From Ophiosphaerella korrae (lineage: Eukaryota > Ascomycota > Dothideomycetes > Pleosporales > Phaeosphaeriaceae), in assembly GCA_028456385.1 (NCBI GenBank), contig JALNQF010000001.1, forward strand, positions 186,001 through 250,000: a stretch of 64,000 bases of DNA. The letters run 5' to 3'. Under the pieces are notes generated by a model. The model had not been told where the DNA came from. It made no database searches and saw only the letters and a list, made by a program, of their open reading frames with translations. Position numbers and translations under genes: made by a program. Shown here in pieces: positions 33,225-45,464 of this stretch; position 1 is the stretch's first letter; every line of letters starts with the position of its first letter.

Positions 33225-34330
33225 CTAGGCTGCCTTTGGGAAACAGATTTTGATATCATTCCAAACTGGATGGAACCTAAAGGCTGGCAAGATGCGAAGA
33301 AGAGCGCGACGGTGCCAACGAACGTCCTCAGGTACAAATTCACACTCCCGGAAGCGGCAAGCTAGATCTCGACCCCAACAATCTTTACGGCATGATTCGT
33401 ACCGGCGTACTGAACAAAGGGGGCCGTGATAGTGAAATTGGATGAAGTGTTCGTAAAATTTAGCGTGGCTGAAAAATTGACAAGGAGGAGGACAAATGGG
33501 GCAAATAACATCGCAGGACTGGCTCGTGTAGCCGCTTTGCTCGAGCAAGTTGTTGAAGTGCAACCTTTCCTCCACACCATGTTTTGTTTTCAGATGGACC
33601 AGGAGGTTTTCCAATGCTAGGTGATTGTCGGTTTCCGTAATATAGAAATCATTGGCGACATGCACCTTGTAGGAGCACCTTAGCATCGGACATGTTCTGT
33701 AGCTCCCTAGGCAGGTAAGGCCAGAACGCGACATGTATGGGGGGGCTAAGTGGGCTGCCATATGGTCCCTCGTCAGAGTAATTTGGCAATCTGGACATAT
33801 AAGGGGCGTATCGTCCTCATGTCCATCGAGTAGATGGTCAATGAGTTTGTCTTTGCGAGTGAAACCATTGTTCCCGATACGGTTGCAGTCTACTGCTGGG
33901 CAGCTAAATAGCTGTGATCCGTGCTTGCGACTATGGCGTGCCAGGTCACCGCGACGTTTGTATGGTCCAGAACTGCAACCTTCAACCAGGCAAATGAATT
34001 GTGGGCCAGACGTTGAGCTCGACAAGTTGGAGATTTCTCGCTCGAGGAGCGGGCTGGGCGGGACTACATCCACATCGACATGCAGCTCGTGAGCAGGGAA
34101 GTTTCCCTGTTTATCTTCTTGCTGAGAACTGTGCAGACTCGCCCTTCTGTTAGCTCATGTTTTTTTTTTAAAACTCACCGGGCATCAGGCTGTGGGCCAC
34201 CTGTCAACTCCTCCCACAGGGGTCCAAACAGCGAACTCATAACCCTCTCTTCCAAAGCCGTCCAGTCAACATTGTCCAAATCTTCGTCAAGATCCATACC
34301 CCAGTCGAAGTTGTTAACATAGTCGGACAT
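33225..34330 (-). CDS. C2H2 zinc-finger protein, putative transcription factor
   Basis: Exons 34330-34179 and 34128-33225 (donor gtgagt, branch GCTAAC, acceptor tgcacag) give 351 residues. Exon 1 is acidic and aromatic (FDWGMDLDEDLDNVDW), like an activation segment. Exon 2 has several C2H2 or C2H2-like fingers: CLVEGC...HSRKH, CPAVDC...HLLDGH, CPDCQ...HMAAH, and further Cys/His pairs (CPICPPPC...HFIQFH). The arrangement resembles fungal C2H2 proteins of unknown targets. The acceptor was chosen by phase. Other AG positions would break the frame. Confidence 0.82.
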
Positions 34331-35291
34331 GATTCGTTGTCAGAGCCTTGGCGAGAAGGGCGTGAAGGATAAGGCTGAAGTTGTTGAAGCAGGGATTGGT
34401 CGAAGTTGCAGAGAAGGGTGTAGAGGCAATAAACTGAATGTAGTGATCGTAAGCAAAGTTAGGTTTGTTGGTGTGCGAGAGGAAGACGAAAAATGTGGGA
34501 GACGAGTGAAGAAGGGTGTTGGGGACACTGGGGCTATATCCTTCCGCTGCCCATGCATACCTCTTTCGCCAAGAGAAGGGCACACTTGTGTCAGGGCATG
34601 GTTTTGTACAAATAGGTGTCTACGGGGTCATGGCTAGGAGGGCTGTATCATCTCATCTAAAGTCGTCGGTCCGTGGACTTTGATCAATATGGTAAATTCC
34701 GCAGCGCCTTTCACTTCCTGTTTCGTTTCAATATTCTCCTCCCCTGAAGCGCTCATGGCTGATGTTCAAGTCCTTCGGCTGGTGGAAAAGGTAGGAGAGC
34801 TTATGGGCTAATGGATCACTCGGAACTCGGGAGAACATTAGCTTTTCTGTTCCCCTTATCATATGGATACTAATGATGAAGTGTTGTATGGAGTAATGGC
34901 GCTCACAAGGGCTCTAGTAATGCCTCACGGCTGGGAATCGATCGGCTACGCATGTGTAAGATTCAGACTAAGGCTGTAGAAGTCATTACCTTTAACTTAA
35001 TATTATGCGGACACTCCTGCAACATTCAAAAACTACCAATTGGCTAGCTTGGGCCTAGTCAGTGGCTGGCGTAAACATATGTATCATATCGTAGAAGCGC
35101 TGTTGTATTACTGTAACATATTAGTAGAGTCATATATCAGAAGATTAGAGAATCCGTGCCATGTCACTGAACAAAGGAATCTTAGAAGTCGTATTTGAGG
35201 TAGTAACCGACACTGTACAAGATATAGAACACACACGCTCTCGCTGCCCACTCTGTCTAACCCAGCCACCCAAATGCAGTTGAATTCACGC
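34331..35291. other. Intergenic stretch, no supported gene
   Basis: About 960 bases between the zinc-finger gene's 5' side and the CYT1 3' end. Only short ORFs without domains occur. No repeat was recognised. Confidence 0.5.
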
Positions 35292-36613
35292 TTATTGGTT
35301 GGTCTTGCCTGACGTGTTCGGCTTGGGAATCTGATCAAGAATGCTCTTCGTCCTCGGTGGGCTGTAAACAATCTTTCGAGTTTTTAGCGGTGCCCATTTG
35401 TACCTAATGAACCGGTTAGTTTTGGGGCTGCTAGACTAGATACCAGGCGCAGGCTACTCACCTCTTGACCCAAACGCTGATGGCGAACAATACGCTGGTA
35501 ATGGTAAGAACCTTCCAGCCCATCTTCTTACGCTCATCCATCTCGGGCTCAGCTGCCCAGTTCAAGAATTCAACGACATCCTTGGCCATCTGCGAAGTCG
35601 ATGCCTTTGTTCCGTCATCGTATTCGACCAAGTCGTCATACAAGACACGAGCCATAGCGATTCCGGTTCCAGGGAAGTAAGGGTTGAAATTGAGGCCATC
35701 TTGAACGACGGCACCTGCAGGCGGCTCCTCGGGGTAGCCAGTCAACAAGCTGAAGATGTAGTCGCAACCGCCGTGGCGGGCCTTGACCATGAGCGATAGA
35801 TCTGGGGGCAGAGCACCATTGTTGGCGGCGCGAGCGGCCTCGTCGTTCTTGTAAGGGGCGGGCATGTAGTCGGACAATTTCCCGGGGCGCTTCTCGATCT
35901 CGCCCTCGTTGTTGGGCTCGGTATCGTACTCGTTCTCCTCGGCAAGAGCTTTGGCTTCGTCAACGGTCATGAACTGGCCGACCATGGCGCGGTAGGGGAC
36001 ACGGGAGATGGAGTGGCAGGATGCACAGACTTCCTGGTAGACCTGGAAGCCACGGCGGAGTCTGTTTGTCAAGTCTCAGATGAAATTCTGGTGGCGTGTT
36101 TGTGGGCCACTTACGCTCCGTGATCGAATGTCTTGTGCCACTTTTGATGTTCCCATGGGTATTTGGTCGGGTGCAGACTGCGTTGCGACTGTCAGTGTTG
36201 CTCTTCCCTCGCTCCACCGCGTGCAGACCCGGGCGTCACTCACCCTTCTTCGGCGGGCGTCATGGCATCGGCATTACGGCCGAACATCTGCCAATACCAG
36301 GCAGTCGATCCGACGGCGAACAGGGTGGCGCCGATGGGCAGGGCGTTGTTCTTCAGAGAAGAAGCCGCTCCCTCGGCAGAGGCGCTCGACGTCGAAGCGG
36401 CGCGCTATATCATCCAATTCGTCAGCCATCAGATCAATTGGTGCAGGGGAGCATGCTAAGAGCAGAATGGGCGCAGAGATGAATTGTGGGGGGTCGAAAG
36501 AGCTGCCCGCGTGGAAGGGTGGCCGGATGTCGTACCGAAGCAGTTCTGGCGGTGGCATTGCGGGCTGCGGGGCCGGCTGAGCGCGCGGTACGCAGTGCTG
36601 ATCGAGCCAACAT
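35292..36613 (-). CDS. CYT1: Cytochrome c1, heme protein of respiratory complex III
   Basis: Five exons, 36613-36536, 36404-36244, 36177-36115, 36061-35462 and 35403-35292, give 337 residues. The first exon is an Arg/Ala-rich mitochondrial presequence ([19 protein letters not shown]). Exon 2 supplies the hydrophobic sorting segment ([18 protein letters not shown]), and exon 3 ends KWHKTFDHG. The covalent heme site CASCH is at residues 113-117, and the distal region with [13 protein letters not shown] carries the Met axial ligand. A C-terminal anchor ([22 protein letters not shown]) places the protein in the inner membrane. It passes electrons from the Rieske protein to cytochrome c. It is divergent from the aminopeptidase gene. 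Confidence 0.97.
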
Positions 36614-37271
36614 GCTGGATATAAGCTGGCTCGGAGCGAGGAAGGCGTGGAGCAATGGGGGTTCGTTGGCGGAGGTTGATAGTGGTGGGTTGGCTGAGGC
36701 ACCTGCAACTTCTTGCAAAGCTTGGCGGGCCCAAGTCAGCAGGAGCGCCGCCGCCCTGATTGGCTGCTGGCCACACCATCACCACATGTATGATATCTGC
36801 ATTGTGGGAGACGGCAACTTCCTCATCTTTCTGTGTCTTGGCGGGAGTCATTCACAGGCCACGTCCATCTTGCCAGCCCAAGGGCTAGATGTTGAGAGAT
36901 AAGCTGATGGCACACGAGACGGAAGCTGGCACGGCCATCAACCATCAGTCAGTCTGATGATAGACGACAGGCCAAATGGCTGACGGCAACCATGCACATG
37001 ACCAGGTATGTATCATAAACTCTTTACCCTGTACTACAAGGGCTTGACAGTCTCTCGTCATGTGGCAACATCTTCTATACCCGACCACTCATGGAGGAAT
37101 TGTGGAGAGGCTCAAACGAGTGCTTGAGGTTTGGTCTGGCACGCGCTGGCAACATTGTTCCCAGGCACCCAGCACCTCCGCTAGTAGAGAGGGCGCCGGG
37201 AAGACTCGGTGCGTGGTGAAAAGAAGAAGGAGAAAAGCAGCGGCAGCGCCGATTTCTATCTAGCCGAGCGC
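36614..37271. promoter_or_regulatory. Divergent promoter, CYT1 and M1 aminopeptidase
   Basis: The gap between the CYT1 start and the first in-frame aminopeptidase ATG holds no gene. On the minus strand a CCAAT box lies at 36759-36763, about 146 bases upstream of the CYT1 ATG. CCAAT boxes are bound by the Hap2/3/5 complex, which activates respiratory genes in fungi. The HapX second half-site is not present at the required spacing. Confidence 0.45.
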
Positions 37272-40200
37272 ATGGCTTGTGCGTCGAGAATGGCAGCAGT
37301 CAATTGCGCTCGCATCTCTTGGCGGTCTGTTTCCTTTCTTTCGCAAACAGCCATCGGCCAGTTGAAAGATATGCACTGCTGCTTCAGGCCAAATGGCGGC
37401 TGGCGCAGAGCAGACAATGCATGTGCCTTCACTGTACAGCTGAGGGCAGCTGCAACACGCCCTCCCATCACCGCTCTTTCCCGTACTCGGCGCCTGAACC
37501 ATCCTCGCCGGGCCCTTTTGCACACCACCCGCCCCACGACAACCACTCTTTACCCCGCCAGACCGTCACAACACCTCGTCTCCACCCCACGACGCGCCCC
37601 CATACCCTCTCGACTCTCTCCCCTCGTTTCCGCCCGACACTGCTCGCATCGAAGAAACATGTGCAGACACTTTGGAGCTGAGGAGCATGGGTCGGCCGCT
37701 ATTGCTGGCGCCCGAGAAGTGCTCCCTACCAATGTCCGGCCGGTCCACTACGACCTTACTCTGGAGCCAAACTTCGAGGACTTCACCTACGAGGGCACCG
37801 TAGTCATCGAGTATGCCGTTGTTTGCGCCATGGAAATGTGAGTACTGACATGGCCCCAGCCTGGATGTCAATGAAGACACCACCTCCATCTCCCTCAACA
37901 CCAACGAGCTCAAAATCCACTCCACCAAGGTTGCCGCAAACGACAGCGTCATCTCGGATTCCCCTGCCGTCTCTCACGATGCCGACTCGCAGACAACCAA
38001 GGTCAGCTTCGACCAGACAATTTCTAAGGGAAGCAAGGCGAAGCTCACCATCACCTTCACCGGCACCTTGAACGACAACATGGCAGGCTTTTATCGATCA
38101 TCGTTCAAGACAGAGGATGGGTCGACGACATATATGGCTACTACGCAGATGGAGCCCACCGATGCGCGACGGGCATTCCCATGTTTCGACGAGCCTGCGC
38201 TGAAGGCTAAGTTCACTGTCACCCTCGTCGCAGACGATAAAATGACTTGCTTGAGTAATATGGATGTGGCGTCTGAGAAAAAGGTAGACTCAAAGGTCAC
38301 AGGCGGAAAGCGCAAGGCTGTTACCTTCAACCCCACTCCGCTGATGTCAACATATCTCCTGGCTTTCATTGTTGGTGAACTTAACTACATCGAGACCAAC
38401 AGTTTCCGTGTGCCTGTCAGAGTGTATGCGCCCAAAGACAAGGATATCGAGCACGGCCGATTCTCTCTCGAGCTCGCAGCAAAGACCCTAGCTTTCTACG
38501 AAAAGACGTTCAATAGTGACTTTCCTCTTCCCAAGATGGACATGATCGCTATTCCTGATTTCAGTGCTGGCGCTATGGAGAATTGGGGCTTGGTAACATA
38601 CCGTGTTGTGGATGTGCTTATCGACGAGAAAGTTAGTGGGGCGGCTGTCAAGCAGCGTGTAGCCGAGACTGTGCAACACGAGCTCGCTCATCAGTGGTTC
38701 GGTAATCTGGTGACCATGGACTTCTGGGATGGCTTGTGGCTAAACGAAGGATTTGCGACATGGATGTCTTGGTATTCCTGCAATGTCTTTTACCCCGACT
38801 GGAAAGTCTGGGAGGGTTATGTTTCTGATAATCTTGCTGGCGCTCTAGCTCTTGACTCCCTGCGCAGCAGTCATCCCATTGAGGTACCTGTAAAGCGTGC
38901 AGATGAGATCAACCAGATCTTTGACGCCATCTCGTATTCGAAGGGCTCCAGTGTCATTCGCATGATCTCGAAATATATCGGCGAGGAGACATTCATGGAG
39001 GGTATCAGGCGCTACCTCAAGAAGCACGCTTATGGCAACACTGAAACAGGTGATCTATGGGCAGCTCTAAGCGAGGCTAGTGGCAAAGACGTCGGAAAGG
39101 TAATGGACATCTGGACTAAGAAGGTTGGCTTCCCAGTCGTCACTGTCACCGAAGGTTCCGACTCCATCCATTTGAAACAGAACCGGTTCCTCCGCACGGC
39201 AGATGTTAAGCCTGAGGAGGACCAAACCCTCTACCCAGTGTTCCTCGCATTACGAACAAAGGAGGGCGTCGATGAGGACTTGACACTCTTCGATCGTGAA
39301 GCGGATTTCAAGCTGAAGGACATGGACTTTTTCAAACTCAATGCTGATCACTCAGGCATCTACCGGACTTCTTACACCCCGGAGCGGCTGCGGAAGCTTG
39401 GTCTTGCTGCCAAGGATGGCCTGCTTACTGTTGAGGATAGGGCCGGAATGATTGCGGACGCTGGGTCTTTAGCTGCTTCAGGCTACCAAAAGTCTTCTGG
39501 AATTCTTTCCCTTCTCGATAGCTTCAAGACCGAGCCTGATTTTGTGGTCTGGCAGGAGATTACAGGCCGCATTGGCTCACTCCGCGGAGCATGGATGTTC
39601 GAGGATCAAGCCACCAGGGATGCCTTGAAGCAGTTCCAGTTGAGCCTCGTGGCAGACAAGGCGCACGAACTGGGATGGAACTTTAGTGAGAACGATGGCC
39701 ACATCGAGCAGCAATTCAAGAGTCTAATGTTTGGTGCTGCTGGAATCTCTGGAGATGAGAAGATTACTCAAGCGTCTTTTGATATGTTTAACAAATTCAA
39801 GGCAGGAGACAAGTCGGCCATCCACCCTAATCTTCGTGGCAGCGTGTATGCCATCGTCTTGACCAAGGGTGGCAAAGAAGAGGTACGATCTGATCTGAAC
39901 TGCACTTTGACTGAAAAAGACTAACGCCTTGTAGTATGACGTTGTTGTTAACGAAGCTATCAACGCTGCAACGGCCGACGAGCGTAACTCTGCGCTTCGC
40001 TCGCTGGGCCGTGCGAAGTCGCCAGAGTTGATCCAGCGCACTCTAGACTTTTCACTCAGCGAAGACGTCAAAGGCCAAGATATCTACCTCCCAATCTCTG
40101 CCCTGCGATCGCATGCAGAGGGCTGCAATGCGCTCTGGAAGTGGGTCAAGGACAATTGGGAAGAACTCGAGAAGCGGCTGCCTCCTAGCTTGAGCATGTT

Positions 40201-40408
40201 GAGCTCGGTTGTTTCAATCACCACCTCTAGCTTCACGCACCGAGAACACATTGACGACATCAAGTCCTTCTTTGCTAATAAGAGCACAAAGGGCTTCGAC
40301 ATGTCATTGTCTCAGAGCCTCGACGCCATCAGTGCTAAAGCCGCTTGGCTCGAGAGGGACTCTGACGATGTGAAGCAATGGCTGCAGGAGCACAAATATC
40401 TACAGTAG
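37272..40408 (+). CDS. APE2: M1-family zinc aminopeptidase (APE2/AAP1-like)
   Basis: Three exons end at 37810, 39882 (from 37860) and 40408 (from 39935). From the internal ATG at 37659 the protein has 882 residues, the usual length, with DVRPVHYDL-type start (NVRPVHYDLTLEPNFEDFTYEG). The exopeptidase motif GAMENWG is at about 288 and the zinc site HELAHQ...NEGFATW at 324-347. It removes N-terminal residues from peptides. The same frame is open upstream to an ATG at 37272, adding 129 residues rich in Arg/Ser/Thr with only two acidic residues, which looks like a mitochondrial targeting region. I annotate the longer form as possible and the 37659 start as the conservative choice. The donor gtatgc joins VVI to DLDV. 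Confidence 0.93.
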
Positions 40409-41156
40409 AGTAAAGGTCACGGGGTGAAAAGGGTGTTCCTTAGGAGACGCCCACGACTGGCTCTCTAGATAGAGAAGGATTCTTGAAATAAAAGATCCAT
40501 GTATAGTATTTACGTGAACATAATAAAAATTAGCCCACCTCTCCAAAGAAAGTTCTCAAGCTCTGGGTGGGCCGATTTCCATGCAGGTTCTTCCAAGACT
40601 TATGGCAGCTATGGCACGGCTTGGCGAGTTATCGATAAACTGCGCCTTCGTGAAGTCGAATACCAGAGCGTGATCGTGGCTGATGAATGTAAGTGTAGGT
40701 TGAAAATATTGGTAAATAGCCAAGTTACTCCATTAGAATTCGATAGCAGCCATATTATTCACAGTTGTACACAACCTAACGTTGTACTTAAGCGCGGCAA
40801 GGGCAAGAAGTTCCGAGTGCATTCCGAAAAGGCTAACCGCAACGTCAGCTCTTAGACGCGTGCCACGCCGCCTAACATGTGAGAATCGTCAGTCGAGCCT
40901 TCGTATTCATGGCTGTGCACACGTCTTCTCTCCGGTTGTATAACACATGACAACTCTATCATCGCGATTGTGAAATCGCGCCGCTTGCATTTGACTCTCT
41001 GCAATTGCATTCGCTCCAGCAAGCCCACCACCGACGTCTACAAGACACCCCACCCAAATTCTTGCGCAGACGTCACCAATGACCAGTTACCAGCCGAGCA
41101 CTGGCAGGTTGTAATTCGGAGCGCGAAGAGCTTCCAAGAGTAGGAACAGGGCAACC
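40409..41156. other. Intergenic stretch, no strongly supported gene
   Basis: About 750 bases between the aminopeptidase and dolichol kinase. A 118-codon ORF (40499-40855, plus) has no recognisable domain, and its reality is doubtful. Confidence 0.4.
40487..40492 (+). terminator. Possible poly(A) signal of the aminopeptidase gene
   Basis: AATAAA lies 78 bases after the aminopeptidase stop codon on the same strand. Fungal poly(A) signals are loose, so this is suggestive only. Confidence 0.35.
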
Positions 41157-44032
41157 ATGCCGCAAGAGCCGGAACCCCCAGATAATCAACGTGATGCGCC
41201 AACCTCTTCCGAAATCGAAACCCTTGAGCTCTTTCGTCGTTCGCCACACCCATATCTCCGGCACAAGAGCGAGATCCGAAAACCTTCTCCAGATCGATTG
41301 ATGCCTCTACCTCATTCGACACGAAGCCGCCCCATCTCGCCTTGCCGCACAATATCTGATGCCGATGGAAGAAAGCGCAGAAAAACCTCGTCACAGTCGC
41401 AATCGCCGAGCGAGAGTGGCACAGAGGCCGATGATGAGGGGTACAGCTTCGTGAAAGCGCTGCCGCCTCCACCATTGCGACTACACAAAGGCCTGCGGGA
41501 TGCAGAAGGATTAGGACAAGATGTGACTAGCCCACTTCTGACACCTACCCAAATTGACGATGAAGGCCGGAAATACTCGGATGAGTACTTTACCGATAAG
41601 AAGAAGAGAAGTCGGAGAGGTGAACCGTCATTTACAGATGAGGAGGCCAGAGCAGCCAGGCAAAAGTATCTCAAGAGACGACGCAATGAGCTTGTGAGAA
41701 GAACAACTGAGACGATATTGTTAGCCGGAATTGGCATCCTTGCGGTCAGGGGCTGCAACTGCTGGGTACAATTATTGAGCTGGCACAGAGGTGAGCATAG
41801 GCACCTTCTCCTACCGTTAGGGGCACGACTGACCATAACCCAGTAGAACTAGTCGCGCACGCTGCCGTAATGGCTGGACTCCTGATCCTCTACCCTATCC
41901 GAGTCTTCTACTACTCGTGGCGGAGAGGGAATCCTTCAAACCTTCGCTTTCGAAAACGTATACATGTACCAGCCGCATTCGACCCTGCCACTATTTTATA
42001 CCCAACAATATTGCCTATTCTTATCTCGATTTCTCTGTTCAGTTCGTTTCAAACACCATTGCTACCAAATATTCTCCTTGCACTTGCCGCACTACCGCCT
42101 CGATTGATACCTTTCAAACAGGCTACTCTGGGCTACTCAAACCTACATTGGCTGCTATCCATATTGCCACTAATCGCCGCCGAGCGCACAGACTTTCCCT
42201 CGAATATAACAGCCATTAAGCCATACAAACTCAAACATTTACTCCAGCAGGGACAGCTGGACCCAGAATTGTTAGTCACTCTTTTTGCTCTCCATCAAGC
42301 TCTACTCCCACCATTATACTATCTATCTACAACCAGCCTATTACCCACCGAGCTCCATTTACTTTCCATCGGGCTCATCAACCTGCTATTATTCTCCAAC
42401 TCTCCACAAGCAAGCATCCTCCAAACCTTGATGTGGCTTGGAGGAGTAGGGTTGTTTGTGGCCTGTGGGAAGGTCCTTAAATGGGGCGTGGCTCTCGCTC
42501 GCATTCCGCGTTGGAGGCTCAGACGAGCTGGTCAAACCATCAAAAACACGCAGTCTTTCTTGCAGATTTTGAATCAAAGTCTAACCACACGACGATCCCA
42601 AAATACTGCATCCGGTAGCATCATGGACAGTGATGCAGATGAAGATCATCCTCTGTTCTCCAATCCACTCCAAAAATCGAAGAGCTTGAAGGTGAATGTC
42701 GTCAATACCATTCGAAAGAACGGCTTGATGGCTAATGGATATGAGCCACAGTCAGCGGTGGAAGCCAAAAAAACAAGCTTTCAGGATATGGACAACAAGA
42801 CGAATGGGCTGAACAATCTTAGGCGTCAAAGACGAAATACTCTACCTGCTCCTGTCGCTGACGACCATACATCCTCACATCGATTTGCACAACGAAAGCG
42901 CTCGAAGTCAATTGTGCAATCATACCTCTCCTTGACACCTACACAGGCAACGATCAGGAAGTGGTTGTATGCAAGCTATTTCTATATCGTCGTTATCGTT
43001 ATGATACTAGGGCCAATTCGCTATACTATTGGCAAACACGCCTTGAGCGGCTATGAGCCCTTTGGCTGGGCGGTCGGGTATCTGTTTGGAAACATACCGC
43101 GCATAAGGTGGGAGGTGTACAATTGGAACCTCGACTCGTGGATCCCACTACCTCCTTTGATCGATCTAGACACTATCCACCAAAAGGAGCACCCCCTGAC
43201 TTTAATCGAGCACCTTCGACACGTCGTCATTGGTGAAGCAAATACACGGCTCGTGCTAGCAGCATACTGCGCCGGCACCATCGTCCTCGGGTTGATATCT
43301 GTCTTTTCACTCTCTGCTGTGGTAGAAGTAGACACACGTCGAAAAGTCTTCCATGGGACTATGGTCGCCATGCTCCTTCCAACCATCTACATCGACCCCT
43401 GCTTCGTCTCTCTCGCTCTCGCTCTCGTCCTCGCTATATTCCTGATACTCGACCTCATCCGTGCATCCCAGCTTCCCCCTCTTTCAAAGCCAATCGCTCG
43501 CTTTCTAACGCCATATGTCGATGGCCGAGACCTGCGCGGGCCTATCGTGGTGTCACATATTTTTTTACTGATTGGGTGTGCAATACCGCTATGGCTTAGC
43601 TTGGCGGGCGTTCAGCGGAGCGGTGATGAGCCGTGGCAGGACTGGAATGTGCAATGGAGAGATGTGAGTATGCTTGCAGGCGTGATATGCGTGGGCATGG
43701 GGGACGCGGCAGCCTCGCTAATCGGGCGCCGATACGGCAGGCGCAAATGGCCTTGGGCAGGCGGCAAGTCACTCGAAGGGTCTCTCGCATTTGCTGTGGC
43801 TGTCACGATTGGATTGGTGTTGGGCAAAGCATGGCTAACGATTGGATGGGATGGTGCACGACAATATGACAGGGGCCTGGCGGAGTGGATTTACCTGATG
43901 CTGGTCACGACGTTCAAGGCGGGGCTGTGTGCCCTGGGCGCGAGCCTGAACGAGGCTGTGCTGACAGGCGGAAACGATAATGTGATTGTGCCAGTTGTGT
44001 TGTGGATTCTGGTGAGGGGAGTCAGGTTGTAG
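41157..44032 (+). CDS. SEC59: Dolichol kinase
   Basis: Exons 41157-41790 and 41844-44032 give 940 residues. The first ~190 residues are disordered and charged (KKKRSRRGE, KYLKRRRNELVRR). A polytopic membrane protein with some 13 or more hydrophobic segments follows. The last ~300 residues hold the CTP-dependent lipid kinase region: VVEVDTRRKVFHGTMVAMLLP, GVICVGMGDAAASLIGRRYG and GGKSLEGSLAF. It phosphorylates dolichol in the ER membrane with CTP to make dolichyl phosphate, the sugar carrier for N-glycosylation, GPI anchors and O-mannosylation. The N-terminal extension is long compared with the yeast protein (519 residues). A basic, disordered loop near 410-540 between helices is also a filamentous-fungal addition. 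Confidence 0.95.
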
Positions 44033-45464
44033 AGCCGCATGCAGGTACGGTGGAACAGGCAGGCGTACCATGTCTGACAGCCTTGGGCGCAGAAATACAG
44101 GCACGTCATACTTTGGTTGGCTGGGGCTGGGGCTGGGGCAGGTGCCTGTTCCTTTGTGAAGTACCTGCTTGTCTAGTTTTCATGGCTGAGATACTTTGGT
44201 ACTTGGTGACATGTGGAAGGTTCACGTGCAAGAGGCAGTGGCTAGAATCGGCGTGACGCCTGAAACTACATGACGTAGCCAGCTTCTTTATCTCCGTCCA
44301 TCATGGCCAGTTCCAAACGACGCGTCCTGCTTCTGCTTGGCGCAAGGCTGTCGTGGAGCCGCTGACCTTGCACCGCCGGCGCGGTTCCAGACGGCGTCTC
44401 GTGCGAGGCCGGTCTGATGGTTACATGCGAACGGGAATAGACAAAGGGCGAATATTGGTGGGCAAGGCAGGCAGTATCACGAGCAAGTCAAGTGTGCATG
44501 TTGGGAGGGCAAGCGACTATCGCGGGTACCAGAGCAAAAGAAGAGGCAGCTGCTGTAGGTCGCAGCGGTGGTGAATCGGAAGAGCTCCAGCCTACCGGTA
44601 AAGAGGCAGCAATGTTGGGGAGGGGTCAAGATGCCATGGCCCTATCAGACCACCGAGCACATTCAAATGCGGCGGGCGACAGATTACCCCACGACAAGCC
44701 GAGTAGGTGCGAGGGCAGCGTGACGAGGGGTACGGGCAGACGCTGGCTGGCTGGCGGCCTGCCTGGGTATGCCATTGAGGTGAATTGCGTGCGACGCCGT
44801 CATTCACTGCCCACATGACATGCGTGCTCGTGCCGGGGAGGGTGCCGCGGGGGCGCGCACAAGTACCGCAACGAGCAGTCTTGCTGCCCTGCACACGCAT
44901 GCTCCAGCGCTTGTCTGAGGCGGCCGCAGCGAAAGCGGCTCTCCTCTTGACTGGGTAGATACTTGATCGGTCGCCAGCCAGTACGTCCCCTCTAGGCTCT
45001 ACCCACACGACGCGTTAGATAAGGATAAGGACACGCGCATGGGCCCGCACTAACCCCCTTTTGGACTGCTACCTGCACCTGAGCATGACTCCAGCACCGC
45101 TCACACGCTCCAGCCAACGGCTGTTGCACCTCGTCTTGCCTCTTTTTCCCTCTCCCTCTCGCTTCTTGTCCCCCCCCCCCCGTCTCTTCTCCTCGCCTTC
45201 GCTCCCTTTTTCTCTTCTCCTCGCCGTCTTTTGATTCTCCCTATACCTATACCGACTGTCTCGCCGCCCGCCTTGCCTGCCTTGCCTGCATTCCTCCGCT
45301 ATTCATCGACCCAGCGCAGCCAGCCAGCCAGCCAGGACGCAGTTACTGATTCTCTATACCCATAGGTCCATGTGTAACCCTCTCACGCCCACGCTCTATC
45401 CGCATCTCCGCTGGTAGCTCCAGAATAAACAAGCCCACCAAGGTGCTCGGCCAGCGCCGCCAAC
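44033..45464. promoter_or_regulatory. Long upstream region of ATG1
   Basis: 1.43 kb without a supported gene. It contains a G-rich triple repeat of GGGGCT near 44121-44139, and a CT-rich stretch (45120-45240) with a run of 12 C at 45170-45181, as often seen just upstream of fungal genes. There are small upstream ORFs, the last at 45370-45417. Overlapping ORFs on both strands between 44350 and 45010 look like GC-driven noise. Confidence 0.5.

Noticed and set aside
36757..36785. HapX-type bipartite site at the CYT1 CCAAT box
   Set aside because: The bases at the required 12-base spacing read GCT, which does not fit RWT; only a plain CCAAT box remains.
40499..40855. 118-codon ORF downstream of the aminopeptidase
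   Set aside because: No domain, low similarity to protein composition, and it begins inside the probable 3' UTR just after an AATAAA signal.
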